This document shows, in pieces, positions 7,922-16,841 of a stretch of DNA of 64,000 bases. A program made the position numbers and the translations under genes. Position 1 is the stretch's first letter. Each line of letters opens with the position of its first letter. Origin of the DNA: Mucilaginibacter xinganensis (GTDB lineage Bacteria; Bacteroidota; Bacteroidia; Sphingobacteriales; Sphingobacteriaceae); NCBI RefSeq assembly GCF_002257585.1, contig NZ_CP022743.1, positions 186,001 through 250,000 of the forward strand, read 5' to 3'. The notes below the pieces were generated by a model that had not been told where the DNA came from, made no database searches, and saw nothing but the letters and a program-made list of their open reading frames with translations.

Positions 7922-9658
7922 TCATAATAAATCTTTCAGGTGTTTATAGTTACCTTTTACGGTATCTATCACTTCGTCCATGCGGCCGCTAAGAATGAGT
8001 TTTGTCATAGAAAGGGTCATGCCTTTTACCTGATCAAACTCCACCTTGGGGGGCATTGCCAGGGCGTTGGGGTCTGTCATTATATTAACCAGCGCAGAGC
8101 CCTTATACATAAAAGCTTCCTGAAGGGCCTGTTTTACATGGTCAGGGTCGGTAACTGTAAAACCCTTAATGCCCATAGCCTGGGCTACCATGGCAAAATC
8201 AGGGTTCAGCATATCGGTTTGCCAGTCGGGCAGGCCTGCAACTTCCATTTCCAGTTTTACCATCCCTAACGACCGGTTATTAAACACAATAATTTTTACG
8301 GGTAATTTATATTGGGTGATGGTTGCCAGGTCGCCAAGCAGCATAGAGAGGCCGCCGTCGCCGCAAAGGGCAATCACCTGCCGGCCGGGGCAGGCCAAAG
8401 CGGCACCAATAGCCTGCGGCATAGCATTAGCCATTGAGCCGTGGTTAAATGAGCCCAGCATTTTACGCTTACCGGTAGCCTGGATATAGCGCGATCCCCA
8501 TACACAGCTCATTCCGGTATCAACGGTAAATATGGCATCTGCGGTGGCAAGGTCGTTAATGGTGCTTGCAACAAATTCCGGGTGAATCAGGTCTTTCTTG
8601 CCGGTATCATCAACATAGGTCTGCATTTTTTCCTTAACATCTGCATAAACCTTTAGCTGCGCCTTTAAAAAGCTGTCGTCGGTTTTTTGGGCGATGAGTG
8701 GCAGCAGGGCAGCAAGTGTATCTTTTACCGATCCATGCAGCCCCATGTCAACCTTTGCCCGGCGGCCAATGCGTTCGGGTTTAATCTCCACCTGCACTAT
8801 TTTACAATCGGTGGGCATAAATGGGGTGTACGGAAAGTCCGTACCTAACAGTATCAGCAAATCACTTTCATGCATGCTGTGATAAGCTGCGGGCAAACCC
8901 AGCAACCCCGTCATTCCTATCTCGTTCGGGTTATCATACTGGATCTCCATTTTAGCACGGAACGAGTAAGCCACCGGCGCGTTTATTTTACCGGCAAGCT
9001 CAACCACCTCGTCATGTGCATCTGCGGCGCCTATCCCGCAAAACATGGTTATTTTATGATGCTTACCAATCAGTTCCGCAAGCTGCTGCAAATCATCTGC
9101 CGAAGGCGTAACTACTGCGGTTGACTTAAAAACCTGTGTGGCCGTGGTAATTTCTGCTGCATCCTGTTCAGTTAAATCGCCGGGAAGGCCCACCACGGCT
9201 ACCCCTTTTTGCTGAATAGCCGCCTGGATGGCCGCCTGCAGCATTCTGGGCAATTGCTTTGGTGTGGTAGCTATCTGGTTGTACAGGCTGCAATCGTCAA
9301 AAAGCTTAATGGTGCTGGTTTCCTGGAAGTATTCGGTGCCAAACTCAAAACTTGGTATGGTTGATGCAATGGCAATAACCGGCGCGCCTGAGCGGTTGGC
9401 ATCATACAAACCGTTAATTAAATGCACATGGCCGGGGCCGCTGCTGCCTGCACAACACGCCAGGCCGTTCAGCTGGGCTTCGGCACCTGCCGCGTATGCG
9501 CCTGCTTCTTCATGCCGCACATGGATCCATTGGATACTCCCCTCGCGCCTCACCGCATCATTCACATTATTAAGGCTGTCGCCTGTAACTGCGTATATTC
9601 TTTTTATGCCTGCGTTAACCAGCATTTCAACCAGTTGATCGGCCACATTTTTTGCCAT
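7922..9658 (-). CDS. poxB: Pyruvate oxidase / pyruvate dehydrogenase (quinone), ThDP-dependent
   Basis: 578 residues, close to E. coli PoxB (572). It has the three domains of the ThDP/FAD oxidase family: an N-terminal pyrimidine-binding domain with the activating glutamate in HVRHEEAGAYAAGAEA, a central FAD-binding domain (about 190-340), and a C-terminal ThDP pyrophosphate domain with CGDGGLSMLLGDL followed by NNRSLGMV. The expected reaction is oxidative decarboxylation of pyruvate to acetate and CO2 with electrons to menaquinone at the membrane surface. The family also includes acetolactate synthase and oxalyl-CoA decarboxylase, but the start (VADQLVEMLVNAGIKRIYAVTGDSLN) is typical of PoxB. 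Divergent from the next gene, with 76 bp between the two start codons. Confidence 0.88.
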   Translation of the reverse strand: MAKNVADQLVEMLVNAGIKRIYAVTGDSLNNVNDAVRREGSIQWIHVRHEEAGAYAAGAEAQLNGLACCAGSSGPGHVHLINGLYDANRSGAPVIAIASTIPSFEFGTEYFQETSTIKLFDDCSLYNQIATTPKQLPRMLQAAIQAAIQQKGVAVVGLPGDLTEQDAAEITTATQVFKSTAVVTPSADDLQQLAELIGKHHKITMFCGIGAADAHDEVVELAGKINAPVAYSFRAKMEIQYDNPNEIGMTGLLGLPAAYHSMHESDLLILLGTDFPYTPFMPTDCKIVQVEIKPERIGRRAKVDMGLHGSVKDTLAALLPLIAQKTDDSFLKAQLKVYADVKEKMQTYVDDTGKKDLIHPEFVASTINDLATADAIFTVDTGMSCVWGSRYIQATGKRKMLGSFNHGSMANAMPQAIGAALACPGRQVIALCGDGGLSMLLGDLATITQYKLPVKIIVFNNRSLGMVKLEMEVAGLPDWQTDMLNPDFAMVAQAMGIKGFTVTDPDHVKQALQEAFMYKGSALVNIMTDPNALAMPPKVEFDQVKGMTLSMTKLILSGRMDEVIDTVKGNYKHLKDLL

Positions 9659-9734
9659 GACTAAAGTATTTACAGGGGAACCATTTAGTATGGTAACAGT
9701 TTTAAAAATTGTAAATTGCTTTAAATATTATTTT

Positions 9735-10052
9735 ATGGGACGCATTGTAATAGTAGCTTACAAACCCAAACCGGGCAAGGCTGAAGCACTGAAAGAATTA
9801 ACTAAAACCCACGCAACCCGCCTTAAAAAAGAGGGTTTGGTAACGGACAGGCCAGCTGTAATTATGGAAACAGCCGAAGGCATTATTATTGAAGTATTTG
9901 AATGGCTTTCGGCGCAGGCTATTCAGCAGGCCCATGCTAATGCCGCTGTTCACCAGCTATGGGCGGAGTATGCGGCTGTTTGTGATTATGTGCCCTTAAG
10001 TAGCTTAACGGAGGCCGGCAACCTGTTTGCCGAGTTTGCAGCTGTGGATTGA
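9735..10052 (+). CDS. Small antibiotic-biosynthesis-monooxygenase-like (ABM) domain protein
   Basis: 105 residues when started at the ATG at 9735 (MGRIVIVAYKPKPGKAEAL). A longer frame opens at 9657 but its first 26 residues are not family-like and would overlap the start of the divergent poxB gene. The opening strand, the helix rich in Lys/Glu, and the FEWLSAQAIQQAH segment fit the dimeric ferredoxin-like fold of ABM/DUF proteins. Enzymatic residues are not conserved enough to name a substrate. Cytoplasmic. A terminator-like hairpin follows about 25 bp after the stop. Confidence 0.65.
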   Translation: MGRIVIVAYKPKPGKAEALKELTKTHATRLKKEGLVTDRPAVIMETAEGIIIEVFEWLSAQAIQQAHANAAVHQLWAEYAAVCDYVPLSSLTEAGNLFAEFAAVD

Positions 10053-10074
10053 ACGATACAACCTGCTATAAACG

Positions 10075-10112
10075 CAAAAAAGGCATACCCTGTTAAAAGC
10101 ATGCCTCTTTCT
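10075..10112 (+). terminator. Rho-independent terminator after the ABM-like gene
   Basis: AAAAAAGGCAT on the left pairs with ATGCCTCTTT on the right (one mismatch) around a 14-nt loop, followed by a T-rich run. It lies 25 bp downstream of the stop at 10052. Confidence 0.55.
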
Positions 10113-10160
10113 AATCATCAATATAATATAGCGAAGCCTGGAACCGGCTGTTTGTTTTGT

Positions 10161-10439
10161 TTAAAGTAAACCCTTAATTAATTTGATGTAAGTTGTATTA
10201 TGATATATGATAGATTTTAAGATGACCGAAATGGTTACCTGTAAATGATGGTTAAAATTTGATATGTCCCAAGATAAATTTGCAGCAACCTGCTTTTTAA
10301 TAGATCCAAGTCTGGCTTTTTCATGATCGTTATTTTTTATTGACAGGTCAAAGGTACCCTGCATCACGAGGCGCATCAATCTCAATAAATCGGTTTTAAC
10401 AACCAATTTTTCCGGAAGGAGGTTTTTACCGTCAGGCAA
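10161..10439 (-). CDS. Doubtful small hypothetical protein (92 residues)
   Basis: An ATG at 10439 opens 92 residues (MPDGKNLLPEKLVVK...) on the same strand as, and 41 bp after, the AraC-type gene. It is rich in hydrophobic and Lys residues, with no signal peptide or known motif. The spacing would allow co-transcription with the regulator. It might equally be chance or a gene remnant, since the region is otherwise intergenic and no ribosome-binding site or promoter supports it. Confidence 0.3.
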   Translation of the reverse strand: MPDGKNLLPEKLVVKTDLLRLMRLVMQGTFDLSIKNNDHEKARLGSIKKQVAANLSWDISNFNHHLQVTISVILKSIIYHNTTYIKLIKGLL

Positions 10440-10480
10440 CGGTCATAACGGGGTATGTTAAACGATAAATTGGGCAGTGT

Positions 10481-11398
10481 TTACTGTAGCTGTTTAAACC
10501 CGGAAGGGTTACTGCCTGCAAAACGTTTAAAGAAACGGCTAAAATGCGAACTGTTATCAAAATTAAGCCGTTCGGCTATTTCTTTAATACTAAGGCCTGA
10601 TGACGACAGCAGGTACTGCGCCTCCAGGTACATGCGGTTATGGATCACGTGCAATGCGTTTTGCCCGGTTTCGGCTTTCACTATTTCCGTCAGGTATTTT
10701 GCTGAGATAAACAGTTCATCGGCATATTCCTGCACTGTTTTAAGGGTTAAAAACTGCTGTTCAACTAATTTTTTAAACTTATAAACCAGCTGGTATTGCT
10801 TGCTGAGGTGCCGGGTTGAGTTTAATAAGCAGCTTTCGCAGGCGCGGTTCATTTCGTAAAGCAGGTCGGTTACCAGCAAGCGCAGGATCTGTAAATGAAA
10901 AGCACCTTTTTCCCTGCTCTCGGCACTTATTTTTTCATACAGGGCTTTTAAAGAAGCAAATCCTTTTGCCGAAAGGCCATAAATAGGGGGATAATCGGGG
11001 TTTACCTCCAACAGGTTATCCAGCACATTTTCCTTTAAAAAGTTACCGGTTAAAAACTCCTTTTTAAAAAGCACCTGGTACAAAACCAAATCATCCGATG
11101 CGTCTTCAAATGAGGTAATAAAATCAGGAGAAACCAGGTGAACCGAGTTGCGGTAAACTTCGAACACAAAATGGCCTATAGTTTTTTTACAGCTGCCGTT
11201 AAGGCATAAAATTACCGAGTAGTAGTCGGTTTTTACGGGCAGGCCATGTTTTACGCCATGGGCGTTGCCCAATACAGCAAAATCTTCCTGTGTCCAGTCT
11301 TCATCAATAATCCCAAAATCAGGGCAACCTGCTCCCGGTGCTGCAAGGAGCGCTTTTAGGGTTGATGAAATGGTTAAAACAGTGTTTTTGTTGCTCAT
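10481..11398 (-). CDS. AraC family transcriptional regulator
   Basis: 305 residues. The C-terminal third (about 205-303) is a double helix-turn-helix: LKTVQEYADELFISAKYLTEIVKAETG followed by the second helix pair ending LSIKEIAERLNFDNSSHFSRFFKRFAG, which is the AraC/XylS signature (split here into pieces under the length limit). The N-terminal 190 residues form a beta-rich sensor domain of the cupin-like type used for ligand binding and dimerisation. It ends near the stop of ispG's downstream side: ispG lies 20 bp upstream on the same strand, so the regulator may be read through from it. Target genes are not evident. Confidence 0.9.
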   Translation of the reverse strand: MSNKNTVLTISSTLKALLAAPGAGCPDFGIIDEDWTQEDFAVLGNAHGVKHGLPVKTDYYSVILCLNGSCKKTIGHFVFEVYRNSVHLVSPDFITSFEDASDDLVLYQVLFKKEFLTGNFLKENVLDNLLEVNPDYPPIYGLSAKGFASLKALYEKISAESREKGAFHLQILRLLVTDLLYEMNRACESCLLNSTRHLSKQYQLVYKFKKLVEQQFLTLKTVQEYADELFISAKYLTEIVKAETGQNALHVIHNRMYLEAQYLLSSSGLSIKEIAERLNFDNSSHFSRFFKRFAGSNPSGFKQLQ

Positions 11399-11418
11399 AT
11401 AAAGGTTTAAATGCAGAA

Positions 11419-13443
11419 TTATTCCTGCTCAACCCAGTTGCCGTCTTCTTTAATAATGCCAATCAGTTCATCAAGTGCATTAGCCGAGCTGATGTTTTTC
11501 TTTACGGCTTCCTTGCCGCGGTAAAGGGTAACCTTATCGGTACCCGAGCCTACGTAACCATAATCAGCATCGGCCATTTCACCGGGGCCGTTTACAATAC
11601 AACCCATAATACCAATCTTTAAGCCTTTAAGGTGGCTGGTGCGGCTGCGGATCATCTGCGTGGTGATCATCAGATCGAACAACGTACGGCCGCAGCTTGG
11701 GCACGAAATATATTCTGTTTTGGAGATGCGTGAGCGGGTAGCCTGTAAAATACCAAATGCCGTTGAGGTAATAACTTTGGTATCAATCCCCGGTGCATCA
11801 ATCCATACGCCATCGCCAAAGCCGTCAACCAGTAAGGCGCCGAGATCGGTAGCCGCGTAAAGCTGAAGCAGTGTGGTCAGTTCCTCTTGTCCGCCGGCCA
11901 TAGCCCAGGGGCCGCGGTCGTTTTGCCCTTCCTCCGGGTACGTCCTTTTAATTATCACGGGCACCTCCAGCCCCAATTCCTCCATTTTAAAGAAAAATGA
12001 GCGCTGCTCTGTCATGCCCTGCAAGGAATCAGTTTCAAGAACAAACACTAACGAGCGGTCAAATGGCAAAGCACCAAAAGTCTCCGAATCAATATCCGCA
12101 GGTTTTACCTTCACCAGGTTTAAGGCCGACGAATGGTCTGCATTGTCCAGGTATTCGTTTAACGTAAATAAAGGATGACACATGGTTTTATCGGCCAGCT
12201 TTTGCCATGTGTTATAATTGTACAGCTGTTTTAAGTTGCCCGGCAAAGTGAAGGATGGCAGCTCATCAGCAAAATATACAAAATCAACCGATTGCTCGGC
12301 CATGTTGTATTTATCCAGCAGTGCCGAATACAGGTAACCGGCATCGCTCAATATAGCAGGATCTTTCAGGTTTTTGTGCGAAAGATCAATCACTACCCGT
12401 GGTACCATGTGGCCGCCGATAAAGGCATTTGCCTCGTAAGTATGTCGACGCTTATATTCGTAGGGCGAGAATTGAGAGGGGAGCGCAATTTGACCAAGCT
12501 CCATTTCTGCTTTCGGCTTTTCAGTTGCTGACTCCCGCAGTGCATAGCGCTTTACCAATGCGATAGCCACGGGGGCTTCCGCTTCAGGCTCTTCGGTTAA
12601 GGATACGCGCACCGTATCGCCAAGTCCGTCTTCCAGCAGGGTGCCTATCCCTACTGCAGATTTGATCCGGCCATCTTCGCCATCACCGGCTTCGGTTACA
12701 CCAAGGTGCAGCGGATAGTTCATGCCTTCGGCCACCATGGTTTCAACCAGCAAGCGATAGGCTTGCACCATTACCTGCGGGTTGCTTGATTTCATGGAGA
12801 TCACCAGATTATAGTAATTCAGCGTTTCACAAATGCGGATAAATTCCATTGCACTTTCCACCATTCCCTGCGGCGTGTCGCCATAGCGGCTCATTATCCT
12901 GTCGCTCAGTGATCCGTGGTTGGTGCCAATCCGCATTGCGGTACCGTATTCCTTACATATTTTCACCAGCGGCGCAAATTTTTGGTTAATGCGTTCCAGC
13001 TCGCCCAGGTATTCGGCATCGGTATAATCAATCTGATCAAATTTCTTTTTATCGGCATAGTTGCCGGGGTTAACACGCACCTTTTCAACAATGCGGGCAG
13101 CCACTTCGGCAGCATTGGGGGTAAAATGAATATCGGCCACCAGGGGCACGTTGTAACCACGTGCGCGCAACTGCTTTTTTATCTCGGCCAGGTTTTTAGC
13201 CTCTTTAATGCTGGGTGCAGTGATGCGCACATATTCGCAGCCTGCATCAACCATCCTTATTGATTGTTCAACCGTGCCAATGGTATCCATGGTGTCGGTG
13301 GTGGTCATACTTTGAATGCGGATAGGGTTATTGCCGCCCATAGGCACATCGCCAATAAAAACCTCACGAGTTACAAAACGCGAGTATTCAGTTAACGAAT
13401 TACAGTAACGGCCTTTCAGCAATTTAATAGCGGCAGTATCCAT
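11419..13443 (-). CDS. ispG: 4-hydroxy-3-methylbut-2-enyl diphosphate synthase, long form
   Basis: 674 residues. The N-terminal TIM barrel (about 20-290) opens with TREVFIGDVPMGGNNPIRIQ and contains RVNPGNYADKKKF. A middle insertion of about 250 residues follows, as in the three-domain form known from plants, Chlamydia and Bacteroidota. The C-terminal iron-sulfur domain has SCPSCGRTLFDL and GCIVNGPGEM, giving the three cysteines and the conserved Glu that hold the 4Fe-4S cluster. It converts MEcPP to HMBPP in the MEP isoprenoid pathway, in the cytoplasm. A TATTTTTG promoter box lies about 24 bp upstream of the ATG. Essential housekeeping gene. Confidence 0.96.
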   Translation of the reverse strand: MDTAAIKLLKGRYCNSLTEYSRFVTREVFIGDVPMGGNNPIRIQSMTTTDTMDTIGTVEQSIRMVDAGCEYVRITAPSIKEAKNLAEIKKQLRARGYNVPLVADIHFTPNAAEVAARIVEKVRVNPGNYADKKKFDQIDYTDAEYLGELERINQKFAPLVKICKEYGTAMRIGTNHGSLSDRIMSRYGDTPQGMVESAMEFIRICETLNYYNLVISMKSSNPQVMVQAYRLLVETMVAEGMNYPLHLGVTEAGDGEDGRIKSAVGIGTLLEDGLGDTVRVSLTEEPEAEAPVAIALVKRYALRESATEKPKAEMELGQIALPSQFSPYEYKRRHTYEANAFIGGHMVPRVVIDLSHKNLKDPAILSDAGYLYSALLDKYNMAEQSVDFVYFADELPSFTLPGNLKQLYNYNTWQKLADKTMCHPLFTLNEYLDNADHSSALNLVKVKPADIDSETFGALPFDRSLVFVLETDSLQGMTEQRSFFFKMEELGLEVPVIIKRTYPEEGQNDRGPWAMAGGQEELTTLLQLYAATDLGALLVDGFGDGVWIDAPGIDTKVITSTAFGILQATRSRISKTEYISCPSCGRTLFDLMITTQMIRSRTSHLKGLKIGIMGCIVNGPGEMADADYGYVGSGTDKVTLYRGKEAVKKNISSANALDELIGIIKEDGNWVEQE

Positions 13444-13466
13444 GCGGGGATAAAATTAATATAGTA

Positions 13467-13474
13467 CAAAAATA
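13467..13474 (-). promoter_or_regulatory. -7 promoter box (TATTTTTG) of ispG
   Basis: Read on the minus strand, 13474-13467 is TATTTTTG, a full match to TAnnTTTG, with the ATG at 13443. No clear TTG -33 box is visible. Confidence 0.5.
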
Positions 13475-13619
13475 CAAATTTGTTGGTTTGTTATACCGGG
13501 GGAAGTTGAAAGGTTGTAAAGTAATGGCTTTGCGATAAAGATAAATCGTTCCAAAAAACAAACTAAAACACTCAGCATGTTAATGTGTTTGATAACTTTA
13601 AACCCATAACCCGTTTTAC

Positions 13620-14453
13620 ATGCGCAAATCAACCTGTTTAATGCTGCTTATAATCACTTTTATTGCAGCCTGTAAAAGCAACACCAAACATGGCAACGTT
13701 GATTCTGTTGCGGTAGGCTCAATCAACAGTTCTTCGCAAGTGCTCATCAGCCAATTTAAGCCGTTTATACAAGGGGTATGGGTTAAAAGTGATTATATAG
13801 AGAAGATCCTGGCTACAAAATCGCCATTGGCTGCGCAGGACCTGGCCTCGGGTTTAACCACCTTTAACATACAAACCGACAGTATTAAGGGCGATAGCGT
13901 TAAAGTTGCCGCAGGCTGGAACAACCACGAAGGAAGTGAACTTACGTTGAAATTTCAGCAGGGAAAAACGGAGCAAACCATCCTGCTCGGCGATTTTGAC
14001 TTAGGTTACAGCATTAAAAATGGCGATACCACGCTGGTATTATATGGTTATGACAAGGATAAAAATGAGCACACCACTACCCGGTATACAAAAGCGTTAA
14101 ATAAGCAAAATGGGTTAAGCGATGGCATGGATTTTTTAATAAACAGGGGCCTGATTGCCGGAAATTATACACTTAATAATATCCCGGGCAATAGGGGAGC
14201 AATCACCTTCACTAATGACGGTAAAGTTACCGGCCTGGCAGATTTTAAAACGTATGCCCTGAATACGGACTTTGTGGCTGGCCCCGAAAACAACCTTGAT
14301 GAAATTTTATTTAACCTTTACAGTAAAGCGCAAAAATCATTTACTTTTAAGATCAATAAAGACACGCTCAACATATTTGACACCCGTGAAAGCGCCGATT
14401 CAATAAACTTAATTGTAGATAAACTGGAATATAAACTAATCAAACAGAAGTAA
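13620..14453 (+). CDS. Lipoprotein of unknown function
   Basis: 277 residues. The N-terminus MRKSTCLMLLIITFIAAC is a lipoprotein signal with lipobox (I)AAC, so Cys18 should be lipidated and the protein anchored in an envelope membrane. The mature part is rich in Asn, Thr and Asp with alternating hydrophobic residues, suggesting beta structure; two repeated segments are possible (LTTFNIQTDSIKGD and later ITFTNDGKVTG). No domain is recognised. A TAACTTTA box (13593-13600) lies 20 bp upstream. It converges with the next gene across a shared terminator. Confidence 0.8.
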   Translation: MRKSTCLMLLIITFIAACKSNTKHGNVDSVAVGSINSSSQVLISQFKPFIQGVWVKSDYIEKILATKSPLAAQDLASGLTTFNIQTDSIKGDSVKVAAGWNNHEGSELTLKFQQGKTEQTILLGDFDLGYSIKNGDTTLVLYGYDKDKNEHTTTRYTKALNKQNGLSDGMDFLINRGLIAGNYTLNNIPGNRGAITFTNDGKVTGLADFKTYALNTDFVAGPENNLDEILFNLYSKAQKSFTFKINKDTLNIFDTRESADSINLIVDKLEYKLIKQK

Positions 14454-14523
14454 CCAACTGCATTTAGACGCTCATCAAAATGAAAAAAGAGTTAAAAGAA
14501 AATAGCTCTAATAAAATTTAAGG

Positions 14524-14553
14524 ACGCCCCTTTACTTGTAATTCCAGGGGCGT
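14524..14553. terminator. Bidirectional terminator between convergent genes
   Basis: ACGCCCCT (14524-14531) pairs with AGGGGCGT (14546-14553) around a 14-nt loop, with A-rich and T-rich flanks on the two sides. It sits between the lipoprotein stop (14453) and the stop of the minus-strand gene (14555). Confidence 0.8.
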
Positions 14554-14554
14554 A

Positions 14555-15481
14555 TTATTCTTTCTTATAGTCTTTTTGTACGATCAAAAAGCTGGCGCGC
14601 TCTGTTTTGTGGAAGGGGACGTCCCAGTTACCCTGATAGGTGATCTTTGCGGGTAGTAATTCGCCGTTAACCTTATTCAGCTCGATATTCATCTGCACAT
14701 CAAAGCTGAACAGCATATTGTGGTATTTTAAATCCACGTACCGGCCAAGGATCTGGAAGGTGCGCATATCAAAAATGGTGGTTAGTTCTTTTATCACCAC
14801 GTCATTATCAGCAATGCTGGGTTTCCTTACCACGCGGAAGCGATAAACAGGAATAGAATCAAGGTATTTACCGCGCGCAAACTGGTAAAAATAGTAGCCC
14901 TTCATATCCTTCCCAAAGATCTCTGTCTTACTGCTGATAAATGGCAGGCCGGTTACTTTGTGGCCGGGCGCAAAAATCAGCGTCTTCAATTTGCTTTTGT
15001 ATGACGCATTTTTACCTGCTTCCCCCTGCGTCATAGGCCCGGGCACAAAGTTCGATTTATAGGCATTGGTAAAAATATAATCAAACATTTCAACCGTGTA
15101 AAGCTGCGGCTTGCCATTACTTTTATAAAGTGAGCCACTGTCACTTTTAGCCAGGTACGCTGCTTTGGGCTTGCCATCAATGTAGCTGTGTTTTATTTTA
15201 CGGTAGCTTTTACCGTCTATCTTATTTTTGCTGTTAAAGGTGTAAATGCGGTTCTCGGCAGTAAAGCCGTAATGCTTCATGTTCTGAAACGCCTGGTAAA
15301 AGCCGGTATCGGCCAGCACGGCATCAATGAAATCCTGTGCATTTAATCTGTGCGAATGGATATTTATTGCAGAATCAATAACAATAGTGCGGATTGAATC
15401 AGGATTGAAACGTTTGATCTGCTGGGCGCGTGAGCCGAAAACGAAAAGGAGAAAGCAGAAAACGATGAGTAGTTTTTTCAT
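14555..15481 (-). CDS. Secreted protein of unknown function
   Basis: 308 residues from the ATG at 15481 (MKKLLIVFCFLLFVFGSRAQ), a textbook signal peptide; an in-frame ATG three codons upstream (15490) is possible. The mature part has many Tyr, Phe and Lys residues and beta-like alternation and ends KDYKKE, not with an outer-membrane beta signal, so it is likely periplasmic or surface exposed. No family is recognised. A terminator follows directly after the stop. The upstream intergenic region contains two similar GC-rich hairpins (15491-15617), one of which begins only 10 bases before the start codon. Confidence 0.75.
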   Translation of the reverse strand: MKKLLIVFCFLLFVFGSRAQQIKRFNPDSIRTIVIDSAINIHSHRLNAQDFIDAVLADTGFYQAFQNMKHYGFTAENRIYTFNSKNKIDGKSYRKIKHSYIDGKPKAAYLAKSDSGSLYKSNGKPQLYTVEMFDYIFTNAYKSNFVPGPMTQGEAGKNASYKSKLKTLIFAPGHKVTGLPFISSKTEIFGKDMKGYYFYQFARGKYLDSIPVYRFRVVRKPSIADNDVVIKELTTIFDMRTFQILGRYVDLKYHNMLFSFDVQMNIELNKVNGELLPAKITYQGNWDVPFHKTERASFLIVQKDYKKE

Positions 15482-15490
15482 TCTTGTCAT

Positions 15491-15617
15491 CGCAGGGGCT
15501 CCAATAGAGAACCCTGCGTAATGTTTGTGGTTTACTTAATCTTTTTCATTTGTTCAAATGGCCGCATTATCCTTAGACAGCTAATCCAGCGCAGGGCTCT
15601 CTGCGAGAGACCCTGCG
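15491..15617. repeat. Pair of CGCAGGG...CCCTGCG hairpins
   Basis: Two hairpins with the same outer stem lie 72 bases apart. Copy 1 is 15491-15518 (CGCAGGG / CCCTGCG, 14-nt interior). Copy 2 is 15590-15617 (CGCAGGGCTCTC / GAGAGACCCTGCG, 3-nt loop, one bulge). The identical ends suggest a small palindromic repeat family (REP-like). Position upstream of one gene and downstream of another on the same strand also allows a role in mRNA ends. Confidence 0.7.
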
Positions 15618-15656
15618 GAAACGTAAGTAAAGCTACTATGATCTGTGAACCTTTCC

Positions 15657-16841
15657 CTAATTCCCCAGCTGTTTAACCGCTAAATATGCCATTAACCCTG
15701 TTGAGATTTTAAATGCATCTTCTTCCACATCAAAGGTTGGCGTATGCACGGAGGAGGTGATCCCACGGCTTTCGTTACGGGTACCTAAGCGGTAAAAGCA
15801 GGAATCCGCTACTTGTGAGTAGTAGGCAAAGTCTTCTGCCGCCATCCAGATGTCAAGGTCGAGCACGTTTTCCTTTCCCAGGTAATCTTCGGCATGTCCG
15901 CGGGTGGCTATTGTCAGTTTTTCTTCATTTATAAGGAAAGGATACCCGCGCATGATGTTAAACTCGCAGGTGCCGCCCATACTTTCAGCTATTCCTTCGG
16001 CCATTTTCTTCATCTTGATATGGGCATCATTACGCCAATTCTCATCCATCGTGCGGAATGTGCCTTCCAGGTAAACCTCATTGGGAATCACGTTGGTGGC
16101 CCCATTTGCTATTACTTTGCCGAAAGAAAGCACGGATGGGCTTTTAGGGTCGGCAAAACGGCTGATGATAGTTTGCAATGCGGTTAAGATATGCGCCGTA
16201 ATAATCACCGGGTCTATGTTTTGCTGCGGCTGCGCACCGTGGCCTCCTTTTCCCCTTACGGTAACATAAAGCTCGTCGGTTGATGCCATATACTTACCGG
16301 CCCTAAATCCCACCTTACCGGCCTCAATTAAAGGCATTACGTGCTGCCCCAAAACAGCCTGTGGCTTAGGATTTTCCAGCACGCCCTCTTTGATCATTAA
16401 ACTGGCCCCACCGGGTAATTTCTCTTCTGCCGGCTGAAAAATAAGCTTTACGGTACCGCCAAACTGGCTCTTAAGGTCAGTCAGGATCCTGGCCGTTCCC
16501 AGCAGCGACGAGGTATGCGCGTCGTGCCCACAGGCATGCATCACACCAACGTTTTGCGACTTATAAGGAACATCGTTAGCTTCTGTGATGGGCAGCGCGT
16601 CCATATCGGCACGCAAAGCCACCACTTTATCTGATGGTTTATCCCCCTTAATTAAAGCAACCAGCCCGTTATCGGCCATGCGCTGGTATTGCAGGCCTAA
16701 TGCCTCAAGCCTGCCTGCAACATAAGCGGATGTCTCCACTTCATTAAATGAAAGCTCGGGATGCGCATGCAGGTGCCTGCGCGTAGCTACCGTATCATTA
16801 AAAATATCTTTTGACAGTTGCTGAATTTGCTCTTTAATCAT
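15657..16841 (-). CDS. M20 family N-acyl-amino-acid amidohydrolase
   Basis: 394 residues, the usual size for the M20D group (hippurate hydrolase, N-acetyl-diaminopimelate deacetylase-like). Metal-site motifs are intact: MHACGHDAHTSSLLG (Cys104, His106) and the catalytic QPAEEKLPGGA. The lid/dimerisation domain lies at about 185-300, with GKGGHGAQPQQNIDP. It has no signal peptide. It hydrolyses an N-acyl amino acid or related amide in the cytoplasm; the exact substrate is not clear from sequence. Its start overlaps the SPOR-protein gene by 8 bp, so the two are translationally coupled. Confidence 0.9.
   Translation of the reverse strand: MIKEQIQQLSKDIFNDTVATRRHLHAHPELSFNEVETSAYVAGRLEALGLQYQRMADNGLVALIKGDKPSDKVVALRADMDALPITEANDVPYKSQNVGVMHACGHDAHTSSLLGTARILTDLKSQFGGTVKLIFQPAEEKLPGGASLMIKEGVLENPKPQAVLGQHVMPLIEAGKVGFRAGKYMASTDELYVTVRGKGGHGAQPQQNIDPVIITAHILTALQTIISRFADPKSPSVLSFGKVIANGATNVIPNEVYLEGTFRTMDENWRNDAHIKMKKMAEGIAESMGGTCEFNIMRGYPFLINEEKLTIATRGHAEDYLGKENVLDLDIWMAAEDFAYYSQVADSCFYRLGTRNESRGITSSVHTPTFDVEEDAFKISTGLMAYLAVKQLGN

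Larger units (their letters stand above)
10053..10480. other. 428-base stretch between convergent genes
   Basis: Apart from the terminator at 10075-10112 and one weak open frame on the minus strand (10161-10439, listed separately), nothing recognisable is present. It is AT-rich around 10180-10330. Confidence 0.5.
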
